Positions 1 through 12,298 of a DNA stretch of 64,000 bases are shown here, piece after piece. The position numbers were made by a program, and so were the translations under genes. Below the pieces are notes generated by a model. The model saw nothing but the letters and a program-made list of their open reading frames with translations, had not been told where the DNA came from and did not search any database. The stretch is from assembly GCA_003952965.2 (NCBI GenBank), contig CM025850.1:22305484-22369483 (forward strand). The letters run 5' to 3'. The first letter of the stretch is position 1. Each line of letters begins with the position of its first letter. This DNA is from Morella rubra. Taxonomy: Eukaryota > Streptophyta > Magnoliopsida > Fagales > Myricaceae.

Positions 1-6
1 ACTTAC

Positions 7-3000
7 TTCTGTTTCACCAGCAGTAGCTGCTATTGAATGAGCAACTTCCATTTCTCTGTCATTCTCAAGAAATGCTGCGCGCTATACAAGTACACTGGTA
101 AGGTCTATTATCTTTTTTTTGATGAATAACGGTAAGGTCTATTATCAGATAAACTATCAAGGAAAAGGGAGAGAGGGAGGGAGAGAGTAGAAACTAAACC
201 TCCAATGGATCCATTGTCGCAGTGGTTTTAAAAAACCTGTCCATGAATGATCCCTCAACTGGAAATAACAATAACAAAAAGAAGAGAACCAAAAGGACAA
301 ATATGATGACAGTGATGAGATATTTTAGTAGTAAGGATAGAAAGCAAGCATTGAAAGACAGAAAAGCATTTCAGTCAAGACTAATGGCTATCACTGAAGC
401 ATATAGTAAAGAAAAATGTAAGCATAACTACACATTACTGGCAAGTTTCAGGACTCCGTAGTCAGAATACCATACTGTGGTCTAGAAAGCTAGCCACTTA
501 GCTGCAATCAGTTCATCACCTTTTTTTTTTTCCAATACTTTCTTTCATTTATCCTTTTATGGGAAGGTCACTAGCTATTTGCTGATGCCATTTATTTTCA
601 TGCACTTATACAACAAAGATACATATTTGAAAATGACATGCGACCACTTACGAAGCTTGATATCTGAAGTGATGTTCCCAACAGCATGGAGAATTCCAAT
701 TGTTCCACAGGCATTGCCCACAGTTTGTTTCATAAAATAAACTCTACTGCTAGTTTCCTGCAGCCAGAATAATAACGAACATGCAAATTCAAGGTAAAAC
801 TCAAAATGCAAGTATATAATCATAACATGTAAATTATTACAAAGCTCAATTCAATACAATCTTGTGATTGGTTAATGCCATTTTATGAATGACAATATTC
901 TTCAGTAAGTTCCAACTACATGAGAGCAACAGCACAGGGCTCAGCTACAGAAAATGTTAGTCAATCATAAAAAAAAAGCCTTGAATTCCCAATTTTTTGC
1001 AAGCCACATATACAATTGGGGGAAATTATACTTGAAAGATAAAGAGATATTACGAAACCATCAAAAACAATGTTCAACTGTGAATTTACTTCACAGATAG
1101 CATAAGATCATAATGTCGTTGGTCTCACCTTCTTCTCATTTGTCAGTGCAAGTCTCTCTTCTTCACTCTGAGGAGAATAAAAACTCATCAATTGGGCGGT
1201 CAAAATACCAACCAAAGGTCAGCCTTCATGGTAGGCGGTCAAAAAGCTAACACCTAGGAAAGCTAGAAATTACCAATTATGTGGAAAAAAAATACCTGTT
1301 GGGTTATGGGATAAAGAAACAGCACAGCAAGCACAGGTTTTGGAACCATTTCCAAGAGTTCTAGATCCAAGCCATAAACATCAAAGCATTCTGCCTCATC
1401 CTCTGGAAGACCAAGGCCCCAAAGGAACTGGAAAATAACAAGACCAAATATGACAACCTAAAATGTCTTTCACATGTACTCAATTGATACTTCTGTAGAT
1501 AAGAGAACTCAGAAATTAAGATACCTTATTTCCAACAAGGACAATCATATCCTTATAGGGACCAACTTTTTGGGGAAATATAGAAACTGACAGCGCAACA
1601 GCAATGGTGAAAACAATGGGAAACAATATCATACACTATCATGCTCCCATTAATGGACAAAAGCAGTCTGTTGTTTATTTACAGTCTTTTATAACCAATA
1701 AGGGAAACTAAGACTTAAACTTAATCCCCTCACTACCACCCTGTTGCAATATATAACTCCAAATTATCCATTTCGATACTTGGTACCCAATTCTGAAACT
1801 TTAGACGCAATTTGCACCCTCTAGGGCGTGAATGTATAGATCTTCTTTTACCTAAAATTGGATGATATAGGTGTCCTTGCCTTGAAACAAAACAAAATAA
1901 GCAAAAGAAAGGAGAAATCATAAGCTGTACCTCAAACTAAAGGGTCTATATTGCAATATAAGACACAAACTCCCACATTTGAAACATTGTACCCTCTAAC
2001 TACCTCTTAACTCTCAAATAGCATTGTCCGTCCAAATTCATGGTAAATTTGACACAAAAAGACATGTGCCTAACATGTACCATTTTCAGACTTGGATTAA
2101 CCAAAATGCCTTCAATTGTTTTTAAAAAACATACCACAAAAGTAAAACAAAAAATTGAAAAGTAAAAATATATTTCTGTAAGAGATGTCTCATCCGGTTG
2201 AGTTGTCACAATCAGTCTTCCTGGTAGCAATACAAATAGCAGATAGAACATGATGGTATTAAGCCCTACGCAATCAAGGTTAAGCAAGCTCATTGCCAGA
2301 AAGCAAACAGGAGCTTGTACTTAGGTCAGAAGACGCTCATCCCAGGCAGCAGGGCTTTAGGTGGAAGGAATGAATCAAGTTAGCTGCGAATACTGTTTCC
2401 GTTATGTATTTCTCCGTGAAATAGCTCAGCTACTCTACTGAAATAGCTCGGCTACTCTACTAACTTCTTAAAAACTAAAAACTAGAAGAAAGTTCATAAA
2501 ACGAATAAATATTAAAGGAGAAAAGTCACTTTGGGCCTCCAAACTATAGGGTCAATGTCACTTTGGGGGTCCGAACTACTAAGTTCTTAATATTGAGAGC
2601 CTTAGAACTACTAAAATTTATCAATGCACGCCTTCAAATAAGATCCAATTGTTAAAATTGCAACACACGGCCCAATTATGACTGTCGGATCTTTTTTGAG
2701 GGCACACATTGATGGATTTCAGTAATTGGAAGGCTTAATATCAAGAACTTAGTAGTTCGGATCTCCAAAGTGACATCGGCCTTGTAGTTTGAGGGTGCAA
2801 AGTAAAGTTTTCCCAAGATTAAAATCAGAAAAAGGGGAGCCAATTCCTCCCCCCTTCCTTGGCCGTTGTTCTTTTGGGAAGGGGTGGGCCCACCTTGCGT
2901 GGGGAGAGGAAGGGTACCCCTTGCTCCCTGTGTGGTTTTGGGGCAGGGCACTTCCACTAACCCTGTCCCTATTCTGGATGACAAGCAAGCAACTCCAACC

Positions 3001-4292
3001 TCCCCAAGTGGTCTAGGACCATCGCTTCCTATTACTTTTAGTGTTTAGCTTCTTATACGTTCTAACAAATAAATTAAATAAATTATAACGTCATATGCTA
3101 CATTTGACCTTCAGATACAGCATGTGCAGACACATCAGTTTTCATTGAATGGAGAGTGCCTTTGGAAAGGTTAGTGACAATTAGGGGATGTCGTATCTCA
3201 AAACCGGTAGTTGGGTATAACATTGGCACACCACCAATTTGTAAGTTCAAAGAGGATTTCACTTCAAGTCGCAATTTGGAAATAATCAGTTTTGGTAAGA
3301 ACAGCCTAATATTTTCAATTCAAGAAGAAGCAGATCCAATTCAATCTTAGGCACACGACAATCTAAAACATTTCATGTCTGAGAGCGCAAACATGGGTTG
3401 CAAATTGGATGCAAAACACTTAAGTTGAAAGTTTGGAGGCCACATTGGATAAGAGGTGGGGCTTTGTGGTGTTAAGTGTATTATTCAAGTAAGATTAATA
3501 GATTTCTAAAAATTTAACCGGTCAAGGACGCAAAAAATTGGAATTCAGAGTCTAGAGAGAACTCAAAGGAAAGTTTTTTGCAAACTAGTAAATCCTCAAT
3601 ATGGTTATCAAATGAAGAAAAAAAGGGTACGAAAAAAGTGTAGAGTCTAAAGATATCCTTTTCAATAAGAAAAATGCAAAACTAACTTCCGATACAGTAA
3701 TTCTGTCAGTGTCAGTTAAACAAAAGTTCTTTCGAGATCCCTGTAAATTTTCCGCCCTAGAGTTAAGCAATTTCGTTCCAACCTCTAATTCCCCACACCA
3801 GAATCTTCAAAACATTATTAACCTTACAAATAACCCATAATGCTTAAACCCACAACTTAGAACCCTCTATTCATTCCATTTTCCGCACCCAATTTAAGAA
3901 CAACCCTGGAATCTTCTTTTACTTCAGGAACATCTAAGAAAATAAAATTTCAGATCGTAGGCTTCGCGTCTCCAGCTTTAAAATAACAGGAAAAAAAATT
4001 ATTTAGATTGAAGCGAATCATTATGTCGCATAAGGTTGAATTATTTTCCTTTCCTTGGGTCCGAACGAGGACGAACATATCTGATTCAACATACCATTTT
4101 CTCATCCTCTCCAATTACTTCTTTCTATCCAAAGAGAACTCAGAATGCGAAAAAAAAAACTGACAAATCTGTTATCGAATGGAAGAGTGAGAACAGGGAT
4201 CGATTTGATAGAAATACCTGGTTCATAACGTCAGGGTTAGCTTCAAGAGGAAGCCACCTCTTCGCAGAAGGAAGTTCGTCCAAAGCAGCCAT
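7..4292 (-). CDS. UCH3: Ubiquitin C-terminal hydrolase, UCH3-like (5' part, 3' end off the window)
   Basis: A cysteine protease of the UCH (peptidase C12) family, which removes small adducts from the C terminus of ubiquitin in cytosol and nucleus. Six coding exons are read on the minus strand: 4292-4218, 1427-1296, 1167-1129, 757-652, 258-200 and 81-7, all with GT-AG borders and compatible phases. They give 162 residues; plant UCH3 is about 230, so the final third lies to the left. The start ([20 protein letters not shown]) fits the plant UCH3 N terminus. The active-site block [11 protein letters not shown] holds the oxyanion Gln (residue 93) and the nucleophile Cys (residue 99). The catalytic His and Asp should be in the missing part. 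Intron 1 is 2.8 kb and holds a MITE. The exon chain is open and looks functional. Orthology to UCH3 is from remembered similarity. Confidence 0.93.
2517..2814. mobile_element. Mutator-type MITE in UCH3 intron 1
   Basis: About 298 bp with long inverted arms: the left arm (TCACTTTGGGCCTCCAAACT onward) pairs with the reverse complement of the right arm up to 2814. The flanks AATATTAAA (2508-2516) and AAGATTAAA (2815-2823) match at 8 of 9 positions, fitting a decayed 9-bp Mutator target duplication. No coding capacity. Confidence 0.75.
2830..3020. other. GC-rich island of unknown origin within UCH3 intron 1
   Basis: An abrupt GC-rich block with runs of C and G and a perfect GGTGGGCCCACC palindrome, set in an AT-rich intron and directly following the MITE. 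Several short open frames cross it on both strands but none resembles a known protein. It may be a fragment of another repeat; I could not identify it. The rest of intron 1 (about 3020-4217) shows nothing further. Confidence 0.4.
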
Positions 4293-4385
4293 TTCTTTCT
4301 TTGTTTGCTTTTTCTTTCCAAAATAAATTCTCTGAGGTGAGGTGAACGGGCTTTAGATCCGAAAAGACAGGATGCTGCGTCTTTT

Positions 4386-4400
4386 GATTTATATATATAG
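4386..4400 (-). promoter_or_regulatory. Probable TATA box of the UCH3-like gene
   Basis: On the minus strand the sequence reads CTATATATATAAATC about 95-110 bases upstream of the start codon at 4292. This is a plausible distance for a plant TATA box plus a short 5' UTR. The left end of MULE-1 begins at 4582, so less than 300 bp of native upstream DNA separates the start codon from the transposon. Confidence 0.5.
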
Positions 4401-4581
4401 GTTTCGAGTAGGCTTATGATTTAGGCCCTAAAGTCCTTGAGCCCATCAAATTTTAGCACGCAACAGAAAGGATTCTGTGTAAGGATGCTATTGACAATGG
4501 CTCTGAATCACAGTTTCAAGTCTCAAATACTGATTTTGGGTCTAAAATCCTGAATCTTTGGATGGGCCGAGTTTTATTTTT

Positions 4582-5130
4582 GGGGTAAAGAAATAGTAAG
4601 CCCAATAAGTTTGGATAAAAATCAAAGGGTAAATACGTAAATAGTCTCTGTGGTTTCATGTTTTGACAAATTGGTCCCTGTGGTTTCAACTTGAACACAT
4701 TAGTCCCTGGGGTAAGCATCATGTAACAAAAAGGTCCTCCCGTTAGATTTCCGTCAACCCACTTAACGATCAAAGCTTCCGGGAGGACCTTTTTGTTACA
4801 TGATGCGTACCCAGGGACTAATTTGTCAAAAGGTGATACCACAGGGACTAATTTTTGTTACATGATACTTACCCCGGGGACTATCCAGTACAAACTCATA
4901 TCCCAGGGACCAATTGGTCAAAAAGTGAAACCATAAGGACTGTTTACGTACTTTACCCAAAATCAAATAAGTACCCCTAATTTTCAATTCGGCGATTTGA
5001 GACCATTTCTTTCAAAACTCATCAATCTTCGCCTCCGGTCTAAATTCTCCGTTAAATCACACGGTCTTGAGTCCACGTGTGTTGCACGTGCTGTTACTTC
5101 CATTTGAAATGACTAAACTGCCCACACTGA
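4582..5130. repeat. MULE-1 left terminal inverted repeat (split by a MITE)
   Basis: Pieces 4582-4626 and about 4968-5130 match the reverse complement of 18365-18572. Shared stretches include the AATTCGGCGATTTGAGACC block and the TCCGTTAAATCACACG block. In MuDR-type elements such repeats bind the transposase and act as promoters; here the left one would drive the GRF gene. Confidence 0.85.
4627..4958. mobile_element. Palindromic Mutator-type MITE inside the MULE-1 left TIR
   Basis: A 332-bp near-palindrome starting GGGTAAATACGTAAATAGTC and ending GACTGTTTACGTACTTTACCC. Internally it repeats phrases such as GTCCCTGTGGTTTCA and CATGTAACAAAAAGGTCC in both orientations. It is bounded by a perfect 9-bp direct repeat AAAATCAAA (4618-4626 and 4959-4967). 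Removing it restores the MULE-1 TIR, which proves the order of insertion. Confidence 0.93.
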
Positions 5131-5662
5131 CTCTGGGATTTAAAGTTGCCTTCTATATTTGCCGAACACATCAAACTTCGTAGGAGCTTTGGCCTCTCTC
5201 TCCCCTCAATCTCTCACGGCTGTTGATAGTCTCCTATGCCACCCATTTTCGTCGGAGATCAAGGTTTATGTATATTCTCTTGGTTTTGTTCTTTATTTTG
5301 TTCTGCTGATAGCTTTGGCTCTCTCTCCCCTCAATCTCTCACGAGCTGTGGTTTTGTTCTTTGTTTTGTTCTGCCGATAGTTTCAATTTTGTCTTTGGTT
5401 TTGTTTCTTTGTTTTGTTTTGCCGATAACTTTCAGTTTGGTCTTTGTTTTGTTCTTTCCCATCTTCTCTTGCTTTATTTCTTTCCATTTTGTTCTTTGTA
5501 TTTGTTTGTTATTGTTTTGTTTTTCTTGTTCTTTTCCCATGTACTGTTTTTATTTCTTTCCATTTTGTTATTTGTCTTTGTTTGTTGTTATTTTGTTTTT
5601 CTTCTTTTTTCTCGTGTACTGCTAAGTAAAGTAAAGTAGTGCTTATTTTTTCAGCCTTTGTA

Positions 5663-7730
5663 ATGTCTGAATCACACATAAGTGGTACCTCGGGAAGTGG
5701 TGAAAGTGGAGCTTCTACAAAGGGCCCAAAATGTTATTGCGATCTGAGAGCAAAATCGACTATTGCCTTTACGGATGAAAACTTTGGGAGACGGTTTTGG
5801 GGTTGTGTGAAATTCAAGGTTAGTGTTTTGTTTGCAAATGATGAATTTGGTAGCTATAATTGGACGATAATGTTTACTATAAATATCATACAGGATTATG
5901 TTCTGTGGTAATGTTTTTTAATTGGTTGCAAATGTTTATTAAATTTGGCATCTGTATGTGGTAATGTTTATTAATTAGGTGGGGACTATTTTAATGGCAG
6001 GATGAAGGTTATTACAATTATTTTGCGTGGAGAGATCCTAAGATATGTTCGTATAGACGAAGGGTTATTCGGCAACTTCGAGCAATGAATGGGCAGTCGC
6101 TTGGTGAACAATCTGCTTCTGAATCAATTGAGAGAGAGCTCCAACAATAAAATCAACTCATTATTGCCATGACCAAGCAACATCGAGCAGAGATTGTAAA
6201 TATGTCTGAGCAGTATCGCCTACAAATTGAGGATTTGAATGTCCAAAATTGAGCCAAAATTGATGCTATGATCACGCAACATCGGCTAGAGATTGAGATG
6301 GAGAGAAGGGTTTCAGATGTAAAGATTAGTGGTTATGTAAATCCTAGGATTAAGGCAACCCAAGAGGGGGGTGAATTGGGTTTCAAAACTTTTTCGAAAC
6401 TCACCCTTTAGAAAGTGTTTGCTAGCTACAAGTCTCACAAAGAGAAGTGATTGCAATAAAAGATTGAACACAAGAATATATATTGCAACTTAAATAGAGA
6501 AATAAAACTTAGAATAAGAAACTAATAGCACAATGTAATGAGATAAGTAAGAGAAGCAAACACAAGATTTTTAGGTGATTCGGCAAACCCGCCTACATCC
6601 ACCCCTCAAGCTCCTTTACCGAGCCTTGAGGTTTTCTCCACTATGCTCCCTTCAACCAAAGGAAAGTTTCCTTACACTTGAGCTTGAGAAACACCTCTTC
6701 AAGCCTCAAGAACGAGTTTGAGAACAAACCTCTCAAACTCCTTCTTTCGATGAACAAACCTCACCAAAAAGAAACAAGAGAATCACTCTCTTAAAATGTA
6801 TAAGGATGAACGAAAATGCTCACTAAAACTCCCTTGATGGAGTAGATGTTACAATGAGAAATTTTCTATCTCTTAAGCTTCACACAACAACAAGGATGTG
6901 AAAGTGTTGATTATGTGTGAATGATGTTTGAACAAGATTGAAAAGTTTTAGATCACTTTTAGCTTTGGCAAAATGATTTTAGTTGTTCAGCAACTTTTAA
7001 AAGGCGTAGGAATGGCTTTATATAGGTCTCATAAGAAAAATAGCCGTTAATAGGGAGTCGATCTATTAAAAACTCTCGATGAACCGGTCGACCGCTACAT
7101 GAACCGGTTGACCGCTGCAGGTTACGTTACATAACGGTCATAATGTTAGAAGTCAGAACGACTCTTTTTTAAACTTTTCAAACCAACCGGTCGACCGCTA
7201 TACCAAGCATTGAAGACCGGTCGACCGCAGCCGTCGACCTCCTCAACTTAGCACATGATCCGGTTGTTTTAAAAACACAATTTTGACCAACTTAAAATAC
7301 CCAATTTTAAAGACTAACTTTCCATAAGTATATAAAAGGTTTGGAGTTTGATTGAGATATTTTAAACCCATTTAAAACATTTTTAAATCTTCAAAACAAG
7401 AGGTAAAAACATTTCATGCAAGTTTTGAAGAAATATGCAAGTGTGTGGTTCAAATCCTTGTTAAAGATGAAGTCTTAGAGTTACAAAGATTACCCTAGCA
7501 CTTGAGTCTTCACTTTAAGAGCACTTCCATTGAAGGGATGTTGCTTGATCGCTTCGTGCTCATTTTTATCCGCTTTGCTTCACATCTCAATTACTTCTAT
7601 TGTTATCATCAAAACATTGATTGTGACTAAAAGCCAACAGGTTATAGGCCGGTTTAATGTTTTTGCTTGTTTCTTATTTTTGAAATTTTGGCTGCTCACA
7701 TATTTAGTACCGGGTTGTGTATTCTTTTGA
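5663..7730 (+). pseudogene. GRF zinc-finger / helical / membrane-anchor gene of MULE-1 (disrupted)
   Basis: Exon 1 (5663-5818, 52 codons) contains a Ser/Gly-rich start, then CYCDLRAKS and FTDENFGRRFWGC, the first half of a GRF-type zinc finger. It ends at a GT donor. Exon 2 starts at 6001 after CAG and reads YYNYFAWRDPKIC, the second half, then a charged, Gln-rich helical stretch. Two in-frame stops (6148-6150, and one near 6250) interrupt it. A solo LTR (6336-7639) splits the tail. After the LTR, in a shifted frame, a hydrophobic segment (FACFLFLKFWLLTYLVPG) looks like a C-terminal membrane anchor. GRF fingers bind nucleic acid in other proteins; the role here is unknown. Transcription inward from the left TIR matches the mudrB position of maize MuDR. 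A T-rich stretch (5270-5625) forms the likely 5' UTR. Confidence 0.75.
6336..7639 (-). mobile_element. Copia-type solo LTR, family A, in the MULE-1 GRF gene
   Basis: 1304 bp. In sense orientation (minus strand) it starts TGTTGGCTTTTAGTCACAATC and ends GGATTTACA. It is bounded by a perfect 5-bp duplication GGTTA (6331-6335 and 7640-7644). The terminal phrase CCCAATTCACCCCCCTCTTGGG is shared with family B. Four GGTCGACC-type palindromes or variants lie at about 7083-7235. No internal domain is present, so it is a solo LTR. Confidence 0.95.
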
Positions 7731-7831
7731 AGCTCATGTTAGCCGCATGAAGTGTTTATTGTCTTGTTTCTACATTTTGTTGGTCAGTAACTACTGAATT
7801 TGTATGTATGAGAGACTCATGACTGGTTATG

Positions 7832-8213
7832 TAGATCCTGTTTAAATAGCTGCCAATAAATTCATTGCCATTAAAATCTCCTAATCTTACAATAATGCAG
7901 ATCTTGTTTAAGTAAACTTCAAATTCATTGCCATGAAAATATCTGGCAACAAATTCATTGCCATCAAAATCTTCTAATCTTACAATATTGCAGATCATGT
8001 TTAAATAAACTTCAAATTCATTGCCATCAAAATATCTACCAACAAATTCATTGCCTTCAAAATCCTGTAATCTTACAATAATGCAAATCTTGTTTAAACA
8101 AACTTCAAATTCATTGCCATGAAAATATCTGCCAACAAATTCATTGCCATCAAAATCTCCTAATCTTACAATAATGCAGATCCTATTTAAACAAACTTCA
8201 AATTCATTGCCAA
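7832..8213. repeat. 93-bp minisatellite between the convergent MULE-1 genes
   Basis: About four copies of a 93-bp unit, each holding two TTCATTGCCAT phrases and one AATCTTACAATA phrase. Because 93 is a multiple of three, a 161-codon open frame on the minus strand (7756-8241) shows a 31-residue repeat (GNEFEV...). I treat that frame as a by-product of the repeat. The DNA from 8214 to 8510 shows nothing else. Confidence 0.85.
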
Positions 8214-10125
8214 ATTTGATAGTGGCATCTGATATACACAATAAGTTTCATACATACAACCAAGTGCCATCAAAATACAAACACAACCAGTGCAAGTGCA
8301 AGTTCACTGCCAACAAAATAAAAACCCAACCAGTACAACATTCAAGCAACTAACATCCAAACCCAACTAGTGCCAACAAAATGGAGACCTAACAAAATAC
8401 ACATTGCCCACTTAGGCCATGAATAACATCCAAAAATCCTATATCTGCCACCAAGGTTTCTTCCCTTTGTCTTTGCTCCCTGACGCTTTGTAATGGAGCT
8501 TTACCCTTGTCTAATGGTCCAAAACCCGGAGGAGGTTGTGAAACTCAAACTGAACACTTCCTCGACCAGGGGGCCCCCAAGAGCACCTTACACCCTCCTC
8601 TGTTTTTGGAGCTATGAGGTCGATTACCACAGGTTTGCTTGTAGAGCTGACTTGCGATCCAAATCTTTGCAATCTACTTGAGCTCCGCATCCGTATGCGA
8701 GAAGTATTCCCCGTTGCAGCTATAGTGGTGGCAGTAGATAGTGGTCTTGTATTCTTCCTAGCGGGATGCATCTCCATTGACTCCATAGGTCGGCTTCTTG
8801 TAAGCTACGCAATAAATGTTACCAATACTATTATACAACAAACAAACAACCTGCATGCTAAGTTAAATAGACCCGTGGACACAATCTACCAGTGTAGTTC
8901 CTTATCCCCTGCCTCTTAAGCTGAAATCTCTTCATTAGCTTCTTCCGTATCATCTCAACTATGGTTATTATTGGCTTGTCTCGTGCGTCCAAAATGTACG
9001 AGTTGAAACACTCGTACAAATTATTCACAACAATATCACTTTTACTGTATGTGTGAAACCATGATCGTGACCAAACACTCGGATCAATTTTCTATAGGTA
9101 CTAGTGCGCGTCAGGGATCAAGGCCTTCAACTCATCCATTTTCTTGTTGAACTCAAACTCAGTATACGCGGTGGCTGCTCCCCATAGTTTATCTTTGAGT
9201 GTTATTCCGCGGTGCCCTTTATCCCTAAAGTTTGCATAAAGGTGCCGTACACAATATCGATGATTTGCTTGGGGGATTACATCACCAAATACTGGAACAA
9301 GACCCTGCACACAAGGTAAAGTTATAAGTTAAGTACGTAAATTATAAATCTGTATTTAGTGAGAGACAAAGATATATAGTTACCTTCTGTCGATCTGACA
9401 TAAAGGTCTAACCACCTTGAGGAGCAGCCCCAAGATCACCAAGTAAAGTCCCTAAAAACCACTTCTAGCTTTCTTTCAATTCAGCCTCAACAATTGTGAA
9501 TGCCACGAGATACATATTGTTGTTTGGATCCCGGGCAACTGCACTCAAAAGTTGCCCCTTGAACTCACCCTTCAAGAAACAATCATCCAAACAAATAAGA
9601 GGCCTACAACCCTCTTTGAAGCTCATCTTCGTTGGATTAAAAGATACATATAGCCACTAGAAGAACGGTGGCAGATTTGGGGTTATCCGGTTCGTCATGA
9701 CTATCAAGCAAGAACCGGAATTAGTATCCCTTACCGTGGCACAGTAGTCCTAAACCCTCCCATACTGCTCCTTATGGGAGCCAAATATCTACTCTAAAGC
9801 TCTCTTCTTGGCCCGATAACATTTCTGCCTCATTGTTTCGCACTGCCACTTTTGCTTAACCTCGTCGTAGATAGCAGCTACAGACATGTTAGGTTGACTC
9901 TTTATCTGGTCTACCATCTTGTCTGCGATCCATCTAAAGCTTATCTGTAAAAGCCTATACTTTCTTGGACACTTATGCCCAAGCTGAAGATCTCTGATCT
10001 CGAAGGTTCTTTCGCCATATACTTTCCTACCGTACACTTTGTACTTGCACTTCTCTGTCCTACAAACAATCACCACCTTTTCGCCAGTGTTTTTCTTAAA
10101 CCGGATGTCCTTCCCCGACACAATA

Positions 10126-11360
10126 TGTTAGCCCAAGGTTGTTTTGCAAACAATCCATAATTGATTTTGATGATAACAAAAATTCTAAGTGTTTTGAAGG
10201 CTTTTATATTTCATATTGTCAATCCTCTTTTCTAAAAACTATGTTTCAAAAGATTGTATTTTTCTATCTAAAATACTTATAAGAGGACTTGAATACCATT
10301 ATACTAGTTGATAAGATAATTTTTCCCTTTGTAGGTGCTTTAAATGGTTTTGGAATGGTTTGGACGCTTTAAAGTTGCTGATTTTCTCTCTAGCACTTAT
10401 AAGTGTCGACACATTGACCATAGTGTCGACACATTGCACTTACACCCGAGACATCTTTTCCATACCAAGACTAGTGTCGACACATTGGCTTTATGGTGTC
10501 GACACATTGCACTGACTCCCGAGAGCTCAACTCCAGTTCAAATTTTTGATGTGTCAACACATGCTAACCATGTGTCAGCACATGCCACGGGTTTAATGAA
10601 ATTTTGAATATTTGTCAGAACCTTCAAATCACTTTCAAATGACGTGAGCGCCTCTCCAACGGTCCTTCTTGCTAGCTTTCATGATCGTTGAAGTCAAGAA
10701 GATTTAAATACCAGAAGAAAAAGAGAAAGAAGACAAGGATCGTACGCATAGACTTGGCAATTATTCTACGACCTAACTTCTAGAGAGAAAAAGTGCTTTA
10801 AAGAAGAAAAAAAACCACACCTACCAAGAAAGCTTGATTCCTCTGCCAAACTTCAGCTTTCTACTGAGATCTTTGTCTTATTGCACTGCTTTTGTGCTTT
10901 ACACTTATATATTCGGCTTTAAGAGCCATTCTTTGATCTTCCTTTGTACCCATCCTTTATAAACCACTTGAGTGTTGGGTAAACACTAGGTCCTACTCGT
11001 GTGGGTAGAAGAAATCCCTTGGGTTTTGGGATTTGTGAAGAGAGTTGAAGCGTGAGCTCGAAAAAAATGCTTTGTAAAGGTTTCTTAGCACTAGGAAGCT
11101 AAGGTGTATTTGCTATTTGAATAATAGTGAAAAGAAGCCCAAGGAAGTAAATAGCCTTGGGGGTGGACGTAGGCAAGGGTTAGCCGAACCACCTAAAATT
11201 ACGATGTCATCTCTTTAACTCCATCTCTTCTTTTACTTGCTCATATCTCTCCTTGTTGTGTTCTACGCTTTATCATTATATTGCTTAAATTCTTGAAAAA
11301 GTTTTAAAATTTATTAAAACCCAATTCACCCCCCCTCTTGGGTTGTTATTCAGACTTACA
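10126..11360 (+). mobile_element. Copia-type solo LTR, family B, in the MULE-1 transposase
   Basis: 1235 bp, starting TGTTAGCCCAAGGTTGTTTT and ending GACTTACA, between perfect 5-bp duplications CAATA (10121-10125 and 11361-11365). Removing it joins the two transposase frames. It carries an array of GTGTCGACACATTG motifs at 10406-10570. The same family keeps a primer binding site at 30686. Confidence 0.95.
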
Positions 11361-12298
11361 CAATATTTGCTTCCTTCACTGTTGCTTTAAATAATGCTGC
11401 AGATGGGAACTTCATCCCTTTCTCAAGGGCGACTAAGCCCAAGTCACGTTCATGAAACTCAGGTGCAGAGCGTAAAGGCCCACCAACCTCATCTTCACTA
11501 TGTGGAAGGGAGATAATAATATGAGATGGTACCATATCTGATATATATCCTGTAATAAAAATCAAAGTCACGTTAACTACAAAATCCCATTTGTTCGCCG
11601 AAGTTACAAATTCGAAATTACAGCAATCGACATATGTCTGAATAGGACACTTACAGTCATCTTTACCGTCGAGAGTTGGAGGAGGTGTGCCATCGCCTAA
11701 GTCCATCATCACATGATCGTCCTCCCCATTTCCAACCATTGTGTCCTCTTATGCCCCACCAGAAGGTCCACTGACTTCAAAGGAATGTCCACCACCCTCA
11801 AACGAAGGTCCACCAACTTCAAAAAAGGGTCCACCAAAGTCCGCAACTTTGTCATATGCAGCAGCCTCAGCGTTGTCATTGAGATTGACGTTGACTTCAT
11901 ATAGGTCATCATCGCTGCTCAATGCATTATCCCACCACTATGTGCTAATCCCAAGATGGCGCCTCTCACGTTCTTCTTCAACATCATCCACTGGGTCAAC
12001 TATAGGTGCAGCCTTGAAACCAACAACATATATGACAATGATGAACGATAAGTGTGCAGCCATCATCTAAGAACATCAGGGTCGTCGGAGATAATTCAAA
12101 GCCCATCATAGAGGGTCTTCTCTGGCTCCAAGTAGAATAATAGGTCTTCATGTTTATACCTATATTCTTTAACAACAGATTCCACTTCTATGAACGATAT
12201 GCAGTCAAGGTTGTAAGGATCATGGTGCATAGCCATCTTTCCACCAACATATACGCACCCATCTAACCTATCAAACCTACCCCCATAGTGGACCTTAA

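Noticed and set aside
5159-5639. Phe/Leu-rich plus-strand ORFs that look like membrane proteins
   Set aside because: They translate a T-rich low-complexity TTTTGTTCTTTG repeat in the presumed 5' UTR of the MULE-1 GRF gene.
7756-8241. 161-codon minus-strand ORF with a 31-residue repeat (GNEFEV...)
   Set aside because: It is the translation of a 93-bp minisatellite whose period is a multiple of three; no start context or family similarity.
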